IMG/VR virus record: IMGVR_UViG_3300042691_019367
Coordinates: 1-20,115 of that record
Origin: a virus
Length of the DNA stretch: 20,115 nt
Strand: one strand, 5' to 3'
In this document: positions 4,556-12,279 of the stretch, piece after piece
How positions within the stretch are numbered: the first letter of the stretch is position 1
How the letters are laid out: each line of letters opens with the position of its first letter
Made by a program: the position numbers and the translations under genes
The notes under the pieces: model-generated
Databases searched by the model: none
What the model was told of the DNA's origin: nothing
What the model saw: only the letters and a program-made list of their open reading frames with translations

Positions 4556-4742
4556 TGTTTTGTTCTACTGCATTTATGTCAGTCAAAATTTCTTCTATGG
4601 TCTTGCCTTCAGATTTCGCCTTTTCTAAATATGTAACAAAATAATTAATTGCTTTTTCAGCAATAAAGCTTCTAGGTATATGAACACATGGAATTACCAT
4701 AGACAAATTTAGAACTAAATCTTTATTAAACTTACTTTCCAT
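4548..4742 (-). CDS. hypothetical protein (64 aa)
   Basis: Unrecognised protein. The N-terminal half is hydrophobic with two Pro-containing strands (LVLNLSMVIPCVHIPRSF) and the C-terminal half is a charged helix (YLEKAKSEGKTIEEILTDINAVEQ). A GGAAGG site lies 8 bases before the ATG at 4742, and the start overlaps the upstream zinc-binding-like gene by 11 bases. Confidence 0.7.
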   Translation of the reverse strand: MESKFNKDLVLNLSMVIPCVHIPRSFIAEKAINYFVTYLEKAKSEGKTIEEILTDINAVEQNNG

Positions 4743-4923
4743 TTATTAAACCTTCCATATTTTTATAAAGGTGAATTCCAATATATTTTTTATAGTCACA
4801 GGAAAGGCAGTATACAAATATTTGTTCTTCCCCGTCCTCATTTGCAAAAAGAAGGCCTTGGTCCAGTGGGCAATCCATCTGTGGAACAAGACCCTCTCTT
4901 GCGAGAGTTAAATATTTAGACAC
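4732..4923 (-). CDS. small Cys-containing protein (63 aa)
   Basis: Cys18 (QMDCPLDQG) and the pair Cys39/Cys42 (YCLSCDYKK) with intervening acidic turns suggest half of a zinc ribbon, perhaps completed by a His or by dimerisation. The annotated start is GTG at 4923, giving MSKYLTLAREGL. No Shine-Dalgarno is close to it: AGGAG lies more than 20 bases upstream and is better spaced to an in-frame ATT, so the start is uncertain. It follows the lysozyme-like gene by 28 bases and opens the overlapping four-gene cluster. Function unknown. Confidence 0.65.
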   Translation of the reverse strand: MSKYLTLAREGLVPQMDCPLDQGLLFANEDGEEQIFVYCLSCDYKKYIGIHLYKNMEGLINGK

Positions 4924-4951
4924 TATCTGTATCTTAATATTTATCTCCTAA

Positions 4952-5509
4952 CTACTTTGGAAATTGAGTAATCAATTTCTTTGCTTTTGGTATAGAATTT
5001 GGCCATGATGACCAATTCTTTCCGCCTTGAGTCATATAATACGTTATCTCTGCGTTTATGACTGGATCAAATAATAGTACATTTGATCTCAATTCGAATT
5101 TCTCTTTACGATCTGTGCCAAGAGTTCCCAGCATATTGATCTGAAAAATTCCGTAGGAACTGTCTCCAGTATTCCTGTTGCCATTGTATGCCATAGGGCG
5201 TCCATTGGACTCCGCTTTGGCAATGGCCCACGCCATTTTAAGGGCGCTTCCTTCAAAACCAACAGATTGTAAAAGTTTTATTAGCTCTTTATCTGTTAAC
5301 ATTTCCGAAGGTTTGTATACAGTATTGCTGAATTTTTCCAGCGTTTCTCTTTTCAGTTGTGCTTCTGTCTTAGACTCCACCTTTGCGGGCAGAGCTTCGG
5401 CGGGCGGAATGTTAATAACTGGCGTACCAGAAAATAAAAACATTAAACCAACCGCTATTGCAACATAATGATGTATTACATCACTAAGTTTTTCTTTTAT
5501 ATTCTCCAT
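4952..5509 (-). CDS. membrane-anchored lysozyme-like (SLT-type) protein
   Basis: Predicted peptidoglycan-cleaving enzyme. From the chosen start it has 185 residues: a short cytoplasmic N-terminus, one hydrophobic span (about 14-33, YVAIAVGLMFLFSGTP), a charged linker, then a lysozyme-like domain from about 75. Key features are the catalytic-type Glu100 in AIAKAESNG, GDSSYGIFQIN (115-125) and WSSWP near the C-terminus, as in lytic transglycosylase/goose-lysozyme folds. The span could act as a signal anchor, allowing export without a holin. The start at 5509 has GGAGG 8 bases upstream; starts at 5515 and 5572 are poorly spaced. Its promoter is TTGACA/TATTAT at 5543-5572. It could be an endolysin or an entry enzyme. 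Confidence 0.8.
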   Translation of the reverse strand: MENIKEKLSDVIHHYVAIAVGLMFLFSGTPVINIPPAEALPAKVESKTEAQLKRETLEKFSNTVYKPSEMLTDKELIKLLQSVGFEGSALKMAWAIAKAESNGRPMAYNGNRNTGDSSYGIFQINMLGTLGTDRKEKFELRSNVLLFDPVINAEITYYMTQGGKNWSSWPNSIPKAKKLITQFPK

Positions 5510-5542
5510 TGGCATTTCCTCCATTAGAGATAACGGACTATA

Positions 5543-5572
5543 ATAATAACATTGTTTTATAATATATGTCAA
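5543..5572 (-). promoter_or_regulatory. leftward promoter of the lysozyme-like gene
   Basis: Read leftward: -35 TTGACA at 5572-5567, 18-base spacer, extended -10 TGT then TATTAT at 5548-5543. The TAGTTGACTA palindrome lies 2 bases upstream of the -35. Confidence 0.7.
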
Positions 5573-5574
5573 GT

Positions 5575-5606
5575 TAGTTGACTAAAAAAATATTTATAGT
5601 TAACTA
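5575..5606. promoter_or_regulatory. paired TAGTYRACTA operators between divergent genes
   Basis: TAGTTGACTA (5575-5584) and the perfect palindrome TAGTTAACTA (5597-5606) are 22 bp apart centre to centre, two helical turns. A further inverted repeat TTATAGT/ACTATAA lies at 5613-5632. The pair sits between the divergent lysozyme-like and reductase genes and matches the sites at 856 and 1521. Confidence 0.5.
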
Positions 5607-5667
5607 ATAATGTTATAGTTTATTTACTATAAAAACAATCAAACTACTTCCCTTCTAGATTTTTCTT

Positions 5668-5676
5668 TGGTAGAAT
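5668..5676 (+). promoter_or_regulatory. probable promoter of the ribonucleotide reductase gene
   Basis: An extended -10, TGG then TAGAAT at 5671-5676, would start transcription near 5683 and give a leader of about 45 bases. The -35 is weak. Confidence 0.45.
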
Positions 5677-5727
5677 TATCTTCTTACTAATTTTAAAATA
5701 AACCGCAAGGCGGAGAAAAGGTGCTAT

Positions 5728-7662
5728 ATGTCGAAAGTTATTGAAAACCCCTATGAAAATTTTATTGCATTATCTAGATATGCAAGATGGATACCAGATG
5801 AGAACCGTCGTGAAAAATGGGGAGAAACTGTAGACCGATATTTTGATTTTATGTTAAGCCACCTACAGAAAAACTTTAACTATTCACCAGATAAAAAACT
5901 TGTAGACGAATTAAAAGAAGCAGTATACGACAGAAATGTTATGCCATCAATGAGAGCAGTAATGACTGCTGGTGCTGCCCTCGACAGAGATCATGTAGCA
6001 GGATACAACTGCTCATTTGTTCCAGTTGATTCGCCAAGATCGTTTGATGAAACTATGTATATCTTAATGTGTGGAACTGGTGTTGGGTTCTCAGTAGAAT
6101 ACAAGTATGTTAATAAACTACCTGCCGTTCCAGAATCATTTGAGAAATCTACTACGACAATTGTAGTAGAAGACTCTAAAACTGGTTGGGCAAAAGCATA
6201 TCGTGAACTTCTTGCAATGCTATGGGCAGGACAGATTCCATCTGTAGATGTATCTAAGCTTCGTCCAGCAGGTGCACGTCTTAAGACAATGGGTGGAAGA
6301 TCTTCTGGACCTCAGCCATTGATTAATCTTTTTGATTTTACTATTGCAAAGTTTAAGTCAGCAGCAGGTCGCCAGTTGAAGCCTATTGAGGCACACGATA
6401 TAATGTGTAAGATAGGCGAAGTTGTAGTTGTTGGCGGAGTCCGAAGGTCTGCAATGATTTCTTTGTCCAATATTAATGACATTGAAATGGCTGCAGCAAA
6501 GTCTGGTAACTGGTGGGAAAATAACACACAACGAGCACTATCAAATAATTCAGTAGCATATTCTCGCAAACCAGAAATGGAGCAGTTTATTGCGGAATGG
6601 AAAAATTTATATGACTCAAAATCAGGTGAGCGTGGCATATACAATGTTGCCGCTGCTCAAAAGCAAGCAGCAAGATGGGGACGCAGAGATCCAGAAATCC
6701 ACTATGGAACTAACCCATGCTCAGAAATTATCCTTCGCCCTTATCAGTTCTGTAATTTATCCGAAGTTGTAATTCGTGAAAATGATTCATTAAAGGATAT
6801 TGAGAATAAGGTAAAGTTGGCAACAGTTCTTGGAACGTGGCAGTCAACCCTCACAGATTTCAAATATCTTCGTAAAATTTGGAAAGACAATACTGAAGAA
6901 GAAAGACTATTAGGAGTTTCTCTAACAGGTCAGTTTGGACATAAGTTTATGTCTGGAAAAGAAGATTTGACAAAGCTTGGAAAGTTTTTAGAAGATATTA
7001 GGGATGTTGCAAGATTTATTAATAAAGCAGAAGCAGATAGAATTGGAATTAACGAGTCTGCCGCAATTACTTGTGTTAAGCCATCTGGAACGGTGTCCCA
7101 ACTTGTAGGAGTATCTTCTGGAATGCATGCATGGCATTCTGAATACTATATTCGTACAGTTCGTGGTGATAAAAAAGATCCATTATCAACATTTCTAAAA
7201 GAAGTTGGAATTCCAGTAGAAGACGATTTCATGAAGCCAAACGATACATACGTTTTCTCGTTTCCAGTAAAAGCACCAGAAGGCGCTATTGTTCGAGACG
7301 ATTTAACTGCAATTGATCATTTAAATACTTGGCTTGTTTATCAACGTTCCTGGTGTGAACATAAACCATCAATTACTGTATCTGTTAAAGAAGAAGAATG
7401 GATGGAAGTAGGTGCTTGGGTATATAAGCATTTTGATGAAGTGTCTGGAATCTCATTCCTACCGCACTCAGATCATTCATATAAACAAGCTCCATATCAA
7501 GAAGTAACAAAAGAAGAATACGAAGAGCTTCTTGCAAAAATGCCAAAGTCTATTAGATGGGAAGATTTATCATTTTATGAAACAGAAGATGGAACTAGCG
7601 GAACTCAGACCCTTGCCTGCACTTCTGACGGTAATTGTGAAATTGTAGATATTTCGGCTTAG
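5728..7662 (+). CDS. nrdJ: adenosylcobalamin-dependent (class II) ribonucleoside-triphosphate reductase
   Basis: Reduces ribonucleotides to deoxynucleotides using a thiyl radical generated with coenzyme B12. The monomeric NrdJ/RTPR signature is complete. Cys331 in NPCSE (Asn329, Glu333) is the radical site. Cys95 (GYNCSF) and Cys342 (QFCNLSEV), 11 residues after Cys331, form the active-site disulfide pair. Cys631 and Cys637 (LACTSDGNC) are the C-terminal shuttle pair. MCGTGVGFSVEY and KPSGTVSQLVG are conserved barrel motifs. At 644 residues it is about 95 shorter than the Lactobacillus leichmannii enzyme, as phage forms often are. The ATG at 5728 has AAAAGG upstream. The host must supply B12 and a thioredoxin. 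It is followed by the holin-like gene and preceded by paired palindromes that may control it. Confidence 0.95.
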   Translation: MSKVIENPYENFIALSRYARWIPDENRREKWGETVDRYFDFMLSHLQKNFNYSPDKKLVDELKEAVYDRNVMPSMRAVMTAGAALDRDHVAGYNCSFVPVDSPRSFDETMYILMCGTGVGFSVEYKYVNKLPAVPESFEKSTTTIVVEDSKTGWAKAYRELLAMLWAGQIPSVDVSKLRPAGARLKTMGGRSSGPQPLINLFDFTIAKFKSAAGRQLKPIEAHDIMCKIGEVVVVGGVRRSAMISLSNINDIEMAAAKSGNWWENNTQRALSNNSVAYSRKPEMEQFIAEWKNLYDSKSGERGIYNVAAAQKQAARWGRRDPEIHYGTNPCSEIILRPYQFCNLSEVVIRENDSLKDIENKVKLATVLGTWQSTLTDFKYLRKIWKDNTEEERLLGVSLTGQFGHKFMSGKEDLTKLGKFLEDIRDVARFINKAEADRIGINESAAITCVKPSGTVSQLVGVSSGMHAWHSEYYIRTVRGDKKDPLSTFLKEVGIPVEDDFMKPNDTYVFSFPVKAPEGAIVRDDLTAIDHLNTWLVYQRSWCEHKPSITVSVKEEEWMEVGAWVYKHFDEVSGISFLPHSDHSYKQAPYQEVTKEEYEELLAKMPKSIRWEDLSFYETEDGTSGTQTLACTSDGNCEIVDISA

Positions 7663-7676
7663 TGGTACAATTAATA

Positions 7677-7714
7677 TTGGGTTAACACCCAAAATTCCTG
7701 GGTACAAGACCCAG
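7677..7714 (+). promoter_or_regulatory. twin GGGT/ACCC hairpins in the reductase-holin gap
   Basis: Hairpin 1 pairs TTGGGT (7677-7682) with ACCCAA (7687-7692). Hairpin 2 pairs CTGGGT (7698-7703) with ACCCAG (7709-7714). The arms can cross-pair, so alternative folds are possible. They lie just before the AAGGAGG ribosome site of the next gene. No U-run follows. Confidence 0.5.
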
Positions 7715-7731
7715 AAATAAGGAGGTCTTTA

Positions 7732-7959
7732 ATGAAAGAAGATCTTAATAATGATGGAAAGGTAACAATGCAAGAAAAAATTCTAGCAGCGTTAGCAAGC
7801 TATGGTCGTCACTTTTTAGGTGCCGCTATTGCTCTATACATGACTGGTAACACAGACCCAGGAGATTTAATTAAGGGTGGTATAGCAGCCTGCTTGCCAG
7901 TTATTTTAAAGGCATTAAATCCAAACGAGCCAAGTTTTGGATTTACAAAGAAGGCATAA
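7732..7959 (+). CDS. EF-hand/holin-like small membrane protein (75 aa)
   Basis: The protein starts with a canonical 12-residue EF-hand-type calcium loop, DLNNDGKVTMQE (4-15): Asp, Asn, Asp, Gly and final Glu at loop positions 1, 3, 5, 6 and 12. Two hydrophobic stretches follow, about 24-40 (HFLGAAIALYMTG) and 46-62 (LIKGGIAACLPVILKAL), then a short polar tail ending TKKA. Size and two-span topology suit a phage holin, which forms membrane lesions that time lysis. The calcium loop is not a usual holin element. AAGGAGG lies 6 bases before the ATG. It follows the reductase and is 7 bp upstream of a terminator-like region, so the two genes form one unit. Confidence 0.65.
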   Translation: MKEDLNNDGKVTMQEKILAALASYGRHFLGAAIALYMTGNTDPGDLIKGGIAACLPVILKALNPNEPSFGFTKKA

Positions 7960-7979
7960 TTAAGTAGTTGATTAGGATT

Positions 7980-8011
7980 ACTCCTATGCTAAAATTGAGC
8001 ATGGGAGTTTT
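7980..8011 (+). terminator. rho-independent terminator after the holin-like gene
   Basis: An 11-bp stem, ACTCCTATGCT (7980-7990) with AGCATGGGAGT (7998-8008) including one G-U pair, a 7-base loop, then TTTT, CC and TATTTT. The same bases include a promoter-like TTGATT, 16 bases, TGC TAAAAT (7968-7995) and a near match to the TAGTYRACTA site at 7965-7974. Confidence 0.7.
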
Positions 8012-8030
8012 CCTATTTTAGGGGTACTAA

Positions 8031-8375
8031 ATGGCTGCACAGAAAAATTTTCAAGTTGATCAAAATGCAACTTTTAATTTTGAGGTTCAATATCTTGATG
8101 AAGATGAGAACCCGATACAGCTTAATTTTCATACAGCAAAAATGCAGGTAAGAGATACTCAGGGTGGAAAAAAAATAGCTTTTACATTAACAGAATCCGA
8201 CGGAATAACAATAAGCCCTACAGAAGGAAAACTTTCAATTTCTATATCAGCAGACAGAACTAATAAAATGTTTTATCCAAAATCAGCATATGATTTAATT
8301 TTAATTGACCCAAGTGTAAATAAGACAAGACTTTTAGAAGGATATATGACTTTAAATAGAGCGGTGACAATTTAA
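8031..8375 (+). CDS. small virion protein, baseplate/fibre adaptor type (114 aa)
   Basis: The sequence follows a beta-sandwich layout seen in many tailed-phage neck or upper-baseplate proteins: an N-terminal strand FQVDQNATFNFEVQYLDEDENPIQL, then TAKMQVRDTQGGKKI, a GITISPTEGKLSISISADRT core, and YDLILIDPSVNKTRLLEGYMTL at the end. It is the first gene of the virion-surface module and is joined to the next gene by a TAATG stop/start overlap. GGGG lies before the ATG. The structural role is inferred from pattern and location; the exact partner is unknown. Confidence 0.6.
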   Translation: MAAQKNFQVDQNATFNFEVQYLDEDENPIQLNFHTAKMQVRDTQGGKKIAFTLTESDGITISPTEGKLSISISADRTNKMFYPKSAYDLILIDPSVNKTRLLEGYMTLNRAVTI

Positions 8376-8809
8376 TGGGAACACGGTTAATAGTAAACGA
8401 AGATAACCCCTTAGTAGTTGTCAGGGCTTCTGGTGCACCAGGACGAACAATTATTAGCGGAGAGGGAAACCCATCTAATTCTCTTGGGGTTCCTGGAGAC
8501 TTCTATTTTGATAAAACCACTACTAGATTCTGGGGTCCTAAAGATTCTTCTACAAATACTTGGAATATATCTAATAGCTTTATTTTAGATAAGCAGATAT
8601 CCTTGACAGCCTCATGGGAAATGGCTCAATTGGTGTTAGATGGGGATGTTTATAAAATAGCTATATCCCATAATTTAGGGTTCCACCCAAATGTAACAGT
8701 TAAGTCTAGCTCTGGCGACATATTAGAAACGGGAATAGACTATAATAGTCTTAATACAATTACACTGATAATGGCACAGCCGTTTTCAGGGACAGCACAT
8801 CTGTCTTAA
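8375..8809 (+). CDS. small tail-fibre/receptor-binding type protein (144 aa)
   Basis: Two phage-fibre modules are visible. The N-terminal half has the GVPGDFYFDKTTTRFWGPK segment often placed next to collagen-like or fibre shafts (about 38-56). The C-terminal half, from ISHNLGFHPNVTV to ITLIMAQPFSGTAHLS (about 97-144), is a common tip domain with the HNLG turn and PFSG-x-A end. The same HNLG turn occurs at the end of the 484-residue fibre downstream. The start overlaps the previous stop by one base, so the pair is co-translated. Confidence 0.65.
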   Translation: MGTRLIVNEDNPLVVVRASGAPGRTIISGEGNPSNSLGVPGDFYFDKTTTRFWGPKDSSTNTWNISNSFILDKQISLTASWEMAQLVLDGDVYKIAISHNLGFHPNVTVKSSSGDILETGIDYNSLNTITLIMAQPFSGTAHLS

Positions 8810-8821
8810 AGGGAGTGAAAA

Positions 8822-10276
8822 ATGGCAAGAAAATTTTTGGTTAGCATTGACCTAAATAAGAATGAACTACTCAATGCCAGAATCCAGAACTTAGGAACTG
8901 CACCAAGCAATCCAGTTACTGGTCAAATTTATTATAACTCAAACGATAATCTTTTATATTTTTGGAATGGAACAGAATGGCTAACAGCCTCTGGTGATTT
9001 TGGAGATAGTAATTATACAACTAGAATAAAATTTGGAGATTCTGTAAGTCATGGATCTTCACCTTATGTTGCACATGCTGATCATAAGCATGATGTTGCC
9101 GATATTATTGGCACAGCAAATCAAATTACTGTTACAAAAGCTGCTAATGGAGATGCAACCCTTTCTCTTCCATCGCAACTTAATGTAACAAATATTGATG
9201 CTGATACATTAGACACAACTGGCAATGTAGACATTGGCGGAACTTTAGAAGTTACGGGTGGAACTACATTAAATGGTTCTGCAAACTTAAATAGCACATT
9301 ACATGTTGATGGTGCAACAGAATTACAATCAACACTAGATGTTGATGGCGCAACAACACTAAATAATACACTTACAGTTTCTGGAAATACATCATTAAAT
9401 GGAAATGTTGACATAACAACAGGTACTTTAGATGTTGGTGGAGCTGTAAAACTTGATTCTACTTTAGAGGTAGATGGATCATCTCAATTTGATGGTGCAG
9501 TAACAGCAAATTCTACTTCTACTGTTAATGGAATATTTACAGCCAACTCAACATCAACATTTAATGATGATGTTCAAATTAATGGAAATCTCGATTTAAA
9601 TGGAAACTCAGATGTTTCTGGAACATTAGATGTTACAGGAGCAGCAGACTTTGCAAGCACGTTAGACGTAACTGGTGCAGCCACATTCAATTCGTCTATT
9701 GTTGTTGATGGCACAGCCACATTTAATGGTGAAGTTACTGCAGTATCCAATCTTGAAGTAACAGGATCTACTGACCTAAATGGTGGGTTAGACGTTACTG
9801 GAGATACAACAATAGGCGGAAACCTTCAAGTTAATGGAAGCTTAAATGTAACAGGCTCTATTAACTCTGTAAATACTACTCAGGTTAATATATCAGACAA
9901 TATAATTAATTTGAATAGCGATATGCCTCATACTCAGGCTCCCTCTGTAGATGCAGGCATAAAGGTTCATAGAGGCACAGAAGACGATGTACAGATCCTT
10001 TGGAATGAAACATCTGATCAGTGGACATTATCAAATGATGGAACAAACTATCACGAGATAACAAGAAAATATAAAGAAACACTTAGCACATCAGCTACAA
10101 CATATACAGTAACACACAACCTCGGCACAAAAGATGTTGTTGTTCAAATTTATGAGGTTGCTTCTCCATATGCCCAAATAGAAGCAGATGTTGAACACAC
10201 TTCAACGTCGGCGGTAACTATTAAATTTGCTGTAGCACCTTCAGCTGGAGAGTATAGAGTAGTAGTAATCGGATAG
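8822..10276 (+). CDS. tail fibre with repeated beta shaft (484 aa)
   Basis: Modular fibre. The N-terminal adaptor [22 protein letters not shown] with [20 protein letters not shown] (1-55) resembles the N-terminus of the collagen-like fibre that follows. Residues about 110-340 are an imperfect repeat built on LDVTGATTFNGxLxVDG units, roughly every 10-20 residues, typical of a trimeric beta-stranded shaft. [30 protein letters not shown] is a conserved pre-tip segment. The C-terminus ([19 protein letters not shown] to YRVVVIG) is a trimerising tip domain. AAAGGGAG precedes the ATG. A role in host binding is expected from family knowledge. Confidence 0.8.
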   Translation: MARKFLVSIDLNKNELLNARIQNLGTAPSNPVTGQIYYNSNDNLLYFWNGTEWLTASGDFGDSNYTTRIKFGDSVSHGSSPYVAHADHKHDVADIIGTANQITVTKAANGDATLSLPSQLNVTNIDADTLDTTGNVDIGGTLEVTGGTTLNGSANLNSTLHVDGATELQSTLDVDGATTLNNTLTVSGNTSLNGNVDITTGTLDVGGAVKLDSTLEVDGSSQFDGAVTANSTSTVNGIFTANSTSTFNDDVQINGNLDLNGNSDVSGTLDVTGAADFASTLDVTGAATFNSSIVVDGTATFNGEVTAVSNLEVTGSTDLNGGLDVTGDTTIGGNLQVNGSLNVTGSINSVNTTQVNISDNIINLNSDMPHTQAPSVDAGIKVHRGTEDDVQILWNETSDQWTLSNDGTNYHEITRKYKETLSTSATTYTVTHNLGTKDVVVQIYEVASPYAQIEADVEHTSTSAVTIKFAVAPSAGEYRVVVIG

Positions 10277-10286
10277 GAGTTTAATA

Positions 10287-12278
10287 GTGGCTCGTAAATT
10301 TAAAGTCCCATTAAACTTATCTGGACTAGAGTTTGACCCTTTATCTGCCTCTGAGGGAGATCTGTATTTTAATACAGTATCTCAAAAAGCAAGATATTAT
10401 TCAGGAAATCAATGGCAGGATTTAGGTGCACAAGCATTTGCACATGTAAGTTCAACACTGCCATCTCCAGAAATATCTTATGAAGGAAAAATCTGGTACG
10501 ACAATGATGACGCTAAACTTTATGTTTATGATGGCACATACTGGGTAGAAGTTTCCCTTGGTCCAGAAGGCCCAGCAGGTCCAGCGGGACCAGCAGGTGG
10601 CACTCAAGGAATACCAGGACCGCAGGGGCCACAAGGTGAACAAGGTTTACAGGGACCACAAGGATTACAAGGAATTCAAGGACCGCAAGGAATTCAAGGC
10701 GAACAAGGTGAATCTGGTCCACAAGGCATTCAGGGCCCACAAGGTATTCAGGGTGAAGTTGGCCCACAGGGACCTCAAGGACCACAAGGAATTCAGGGAG
10801 AGCAAGGAATACAAGGCTCTGCTGGAACATCTATAGTATTAAAGGGATCTGTAACTAATGAAACCTCTTTACCTAATACAGGTAATGTAATTGGTGATAG
10901 TTATATTAATCAAGATAACGGAGATCTTTATGTTTGGGACGGATCTCTATGGAATAATGTTGGACAAATTGTTGGACCACAAGGACCTCAAGGACCGCAA
11001 GGAATCCAAGGAGAACAAGGTATTCAGGGTGAAGTTGGCCCACAGGGACCTCAAGGGATACAAGGAGAAATTGGACCACAAGGATTACAAGGAATTCAGG
11101 GTCCACAAGGAGACCAGGGTCCACAAGGTATTCAAGGAGAGCAAGGCGAACCTGGTCCACAAGGTATTCAAGGTCAACAAGGAATTCAGGGTGAGCAAGG
11201 ATTACAAGGGCCACAAGGAATTCAGGGTGAGCAAGGTTTACAAGGCCCACAAGGCATTCAAGGTGAATCTGGACCAGGCGTATCAGAAGGTGGAACTGCT
11301 GGACAATTTTTAATAAAATCTTCTGCAATCGATTATGATACAGAGTGGCACACTCTACCTTCTGCTAATTTAACATCTATAGATGTAGAAAGACTAAGCG
11401 GCACAACAAGTTCAGTTCAAGAACAATTAGACGACTTAGCATTTAACTTGTCTAATACAACTGGTGAGTTTATTCCATTATCCCAAAGAGGAGTTCAAGA
11501 TGGAGTTGCAACATTAGACGGAAACGCAAAGATACCAGACATTCAAATTCCAGATTCAATTGCAAGAGATACAGAGATTATAACTAGCTATAATGATTTA
11601 ACGGATAAGCCAGTAATACCTAGCTTGACTGGATATGCTACTGAAACTTATGTCAATACTGCAATATCTAATCTTGTAGACTCCGCTCCAGAAACTTTAA
11701 ATACTCTTAATGAGTTGGCGGCAGCATTAGGAGATGATCCTAATTACGCTACAACAATAAGTAATGCTATAGGAAATAAATTAGATTCTTCTTTAGCTTC
11801 TTCTACATACTTGACTCAATCCAACGCAATTGCTACTTATGCTCCACTATCTTCTCCGACCTTTACTGGTACAGTTTCTGGAATTACAAAATCAATGGTT
11901 GGTCTTGAAAATGTAGACAATACATCTGATGCTAACAAACCAGTTTCAACTGCCACACAAACAGCACTTGACACTAAGCTTGATAAGCTTACAGTAAGAA
12001 ATCCACAGGCAGCAACCTATATTGTTGTTCCTGGAGATTTAGGAAAACTTATTGAAATGTCTGGCGGAGGATTTTTAGACATAGTAGACTCATCTTCATT
12101 TGCAGTAGGGTTTACGGTTAATATATTACAAACAGGTGATTCTCAGGTTACTCTTAGAGGATCTGGATTTACCATAGACGCAACTCCTGGATTGAAATTG
12201 AGAGCTAAATGGAGTTCAGCAACCCTGGTGAAAAGAGCATTAAATTCTTGGGTCGCCATGGGCGATTTGAGCGTATGA
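10287..12278 (+). CDS. collagen-like tail fibre (663 aa)
   Basis: The N-terminal adaptor (MARKFKVPLNLSG, GDLYFNTVSQKARYYSGNQW) is related to the preceding fibre. Two Gly-X-Y collagen tracts (about 92-180 and 230-331), dominated by GPQGIQGEQG, flank a small module GDSYINQDNGDLYVWDGSLW (about 203-222). A segment LVDSAPETLNTLNELAAALGDDP recurs in the fibres at 14210 and 16255. The end, TPGLKLRAKWSSATLVKRALNSWVAMGDLSV, matches the end of the 1030-residue fibre. The start is GTG at 10287 with TAGGAG overlapping the previous stop. Collagen tracts in phages form rigid triple-helical shafts. The next gene starts one base after its stop. Confidence 0.85.
   Translation: MARKFKVPLNLSGLEFDPLSASEGDLYFNTVSQKARYYSGNQWQDLGAQAFAHVSSTLPSPEISYEGKIWYDNDDAKLYVYDGTYWVEVSLGPEGPAGPAGPAGGTQGIPGPQGPQGEQGLQGPQGLQGIQGPQGIQGEQGESGPQGIQGPQGIQGEVGPQGPQGPQGIQGEQGIQGSAGTSIVLKGSVTNETSLPNTGNVIGDSYINQDNGDLYVWDGSLWNNVGQIVGPQGPQGPQGIQGEQGIQGEVGPQGPQGIQGEIGPQGLQGIQGPQGDQGPQGIQGEQGEPGPQGIQGQQGIQGEQGLQGPQGIQGEQGLQGPQGIQGESGPGVSEGGTAGQFLIKSSAIDYDTEWHTLPSANLTSIDVERLSGTTSSVQEQLDDLAFNLSNTTGEFIPLSQRGVQDGVATLDGNAKIPDIQIPDSIARDTEIITSYNDLTDKPVIPSLTGYATETYVNTAISNLVDSAPETLNTLNELAAALGDDPNYATTISNAIGNKLDSSLASSTYLTQSNAIATYAPLSSPTFTGTVSGITKSMVGLENVDNTSDANKPVSTATQTALDTKLDKLTVRNPQAATYIVVPGDLGKLIEMSGGGFLDIVDSSSFAVGFTVNILQTGDSQVTLRGSGFTIDATPGLKLRAKWSSATLVKRALNSWVAMGDLSV
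10560..11280 (+). repeat. collagen-coding 9/18-bp degenerate repeats
   Basis: Two blocks (about 10560-10826 and 10974-11279) encode Gly-X-Y with recurring words such as CCACAAGGAATTCAAGG. The blocks share long near-identical stretches, so unequal recombination between or within them could change fibre length. All three forward frames and some reverse frames stay open here for that reason. Confidence 0.75.
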
Positions 12279-12279
12279 T

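Noticed and set aside
5613-5632. TTATAGT/ACTATAA inverted repeat as an NrdR box
   Set aside because: NrdR boxes are paired 16-bp elements of a different consensus (roughly ACACWATATATWGTGT) with defined spacing. This single AT-rich palindrome does not match well.
5607-5727. Cobalamin riboswitch before the B12-dependent reductase
   Set aside because: The leader predicted from the -10 at 5671 is about 45 bases, far too short, and no B12-box is visible.
10513-11328. Other long frames across the collagen tracts, both strands
   Set aside because: Gly-X-Y repeat DNA keeps several frames open. Their products (Lys/His-rich or Leu/Val-rich repeats) lack starts with ribosome sites and overlap an obvious fibre gene.
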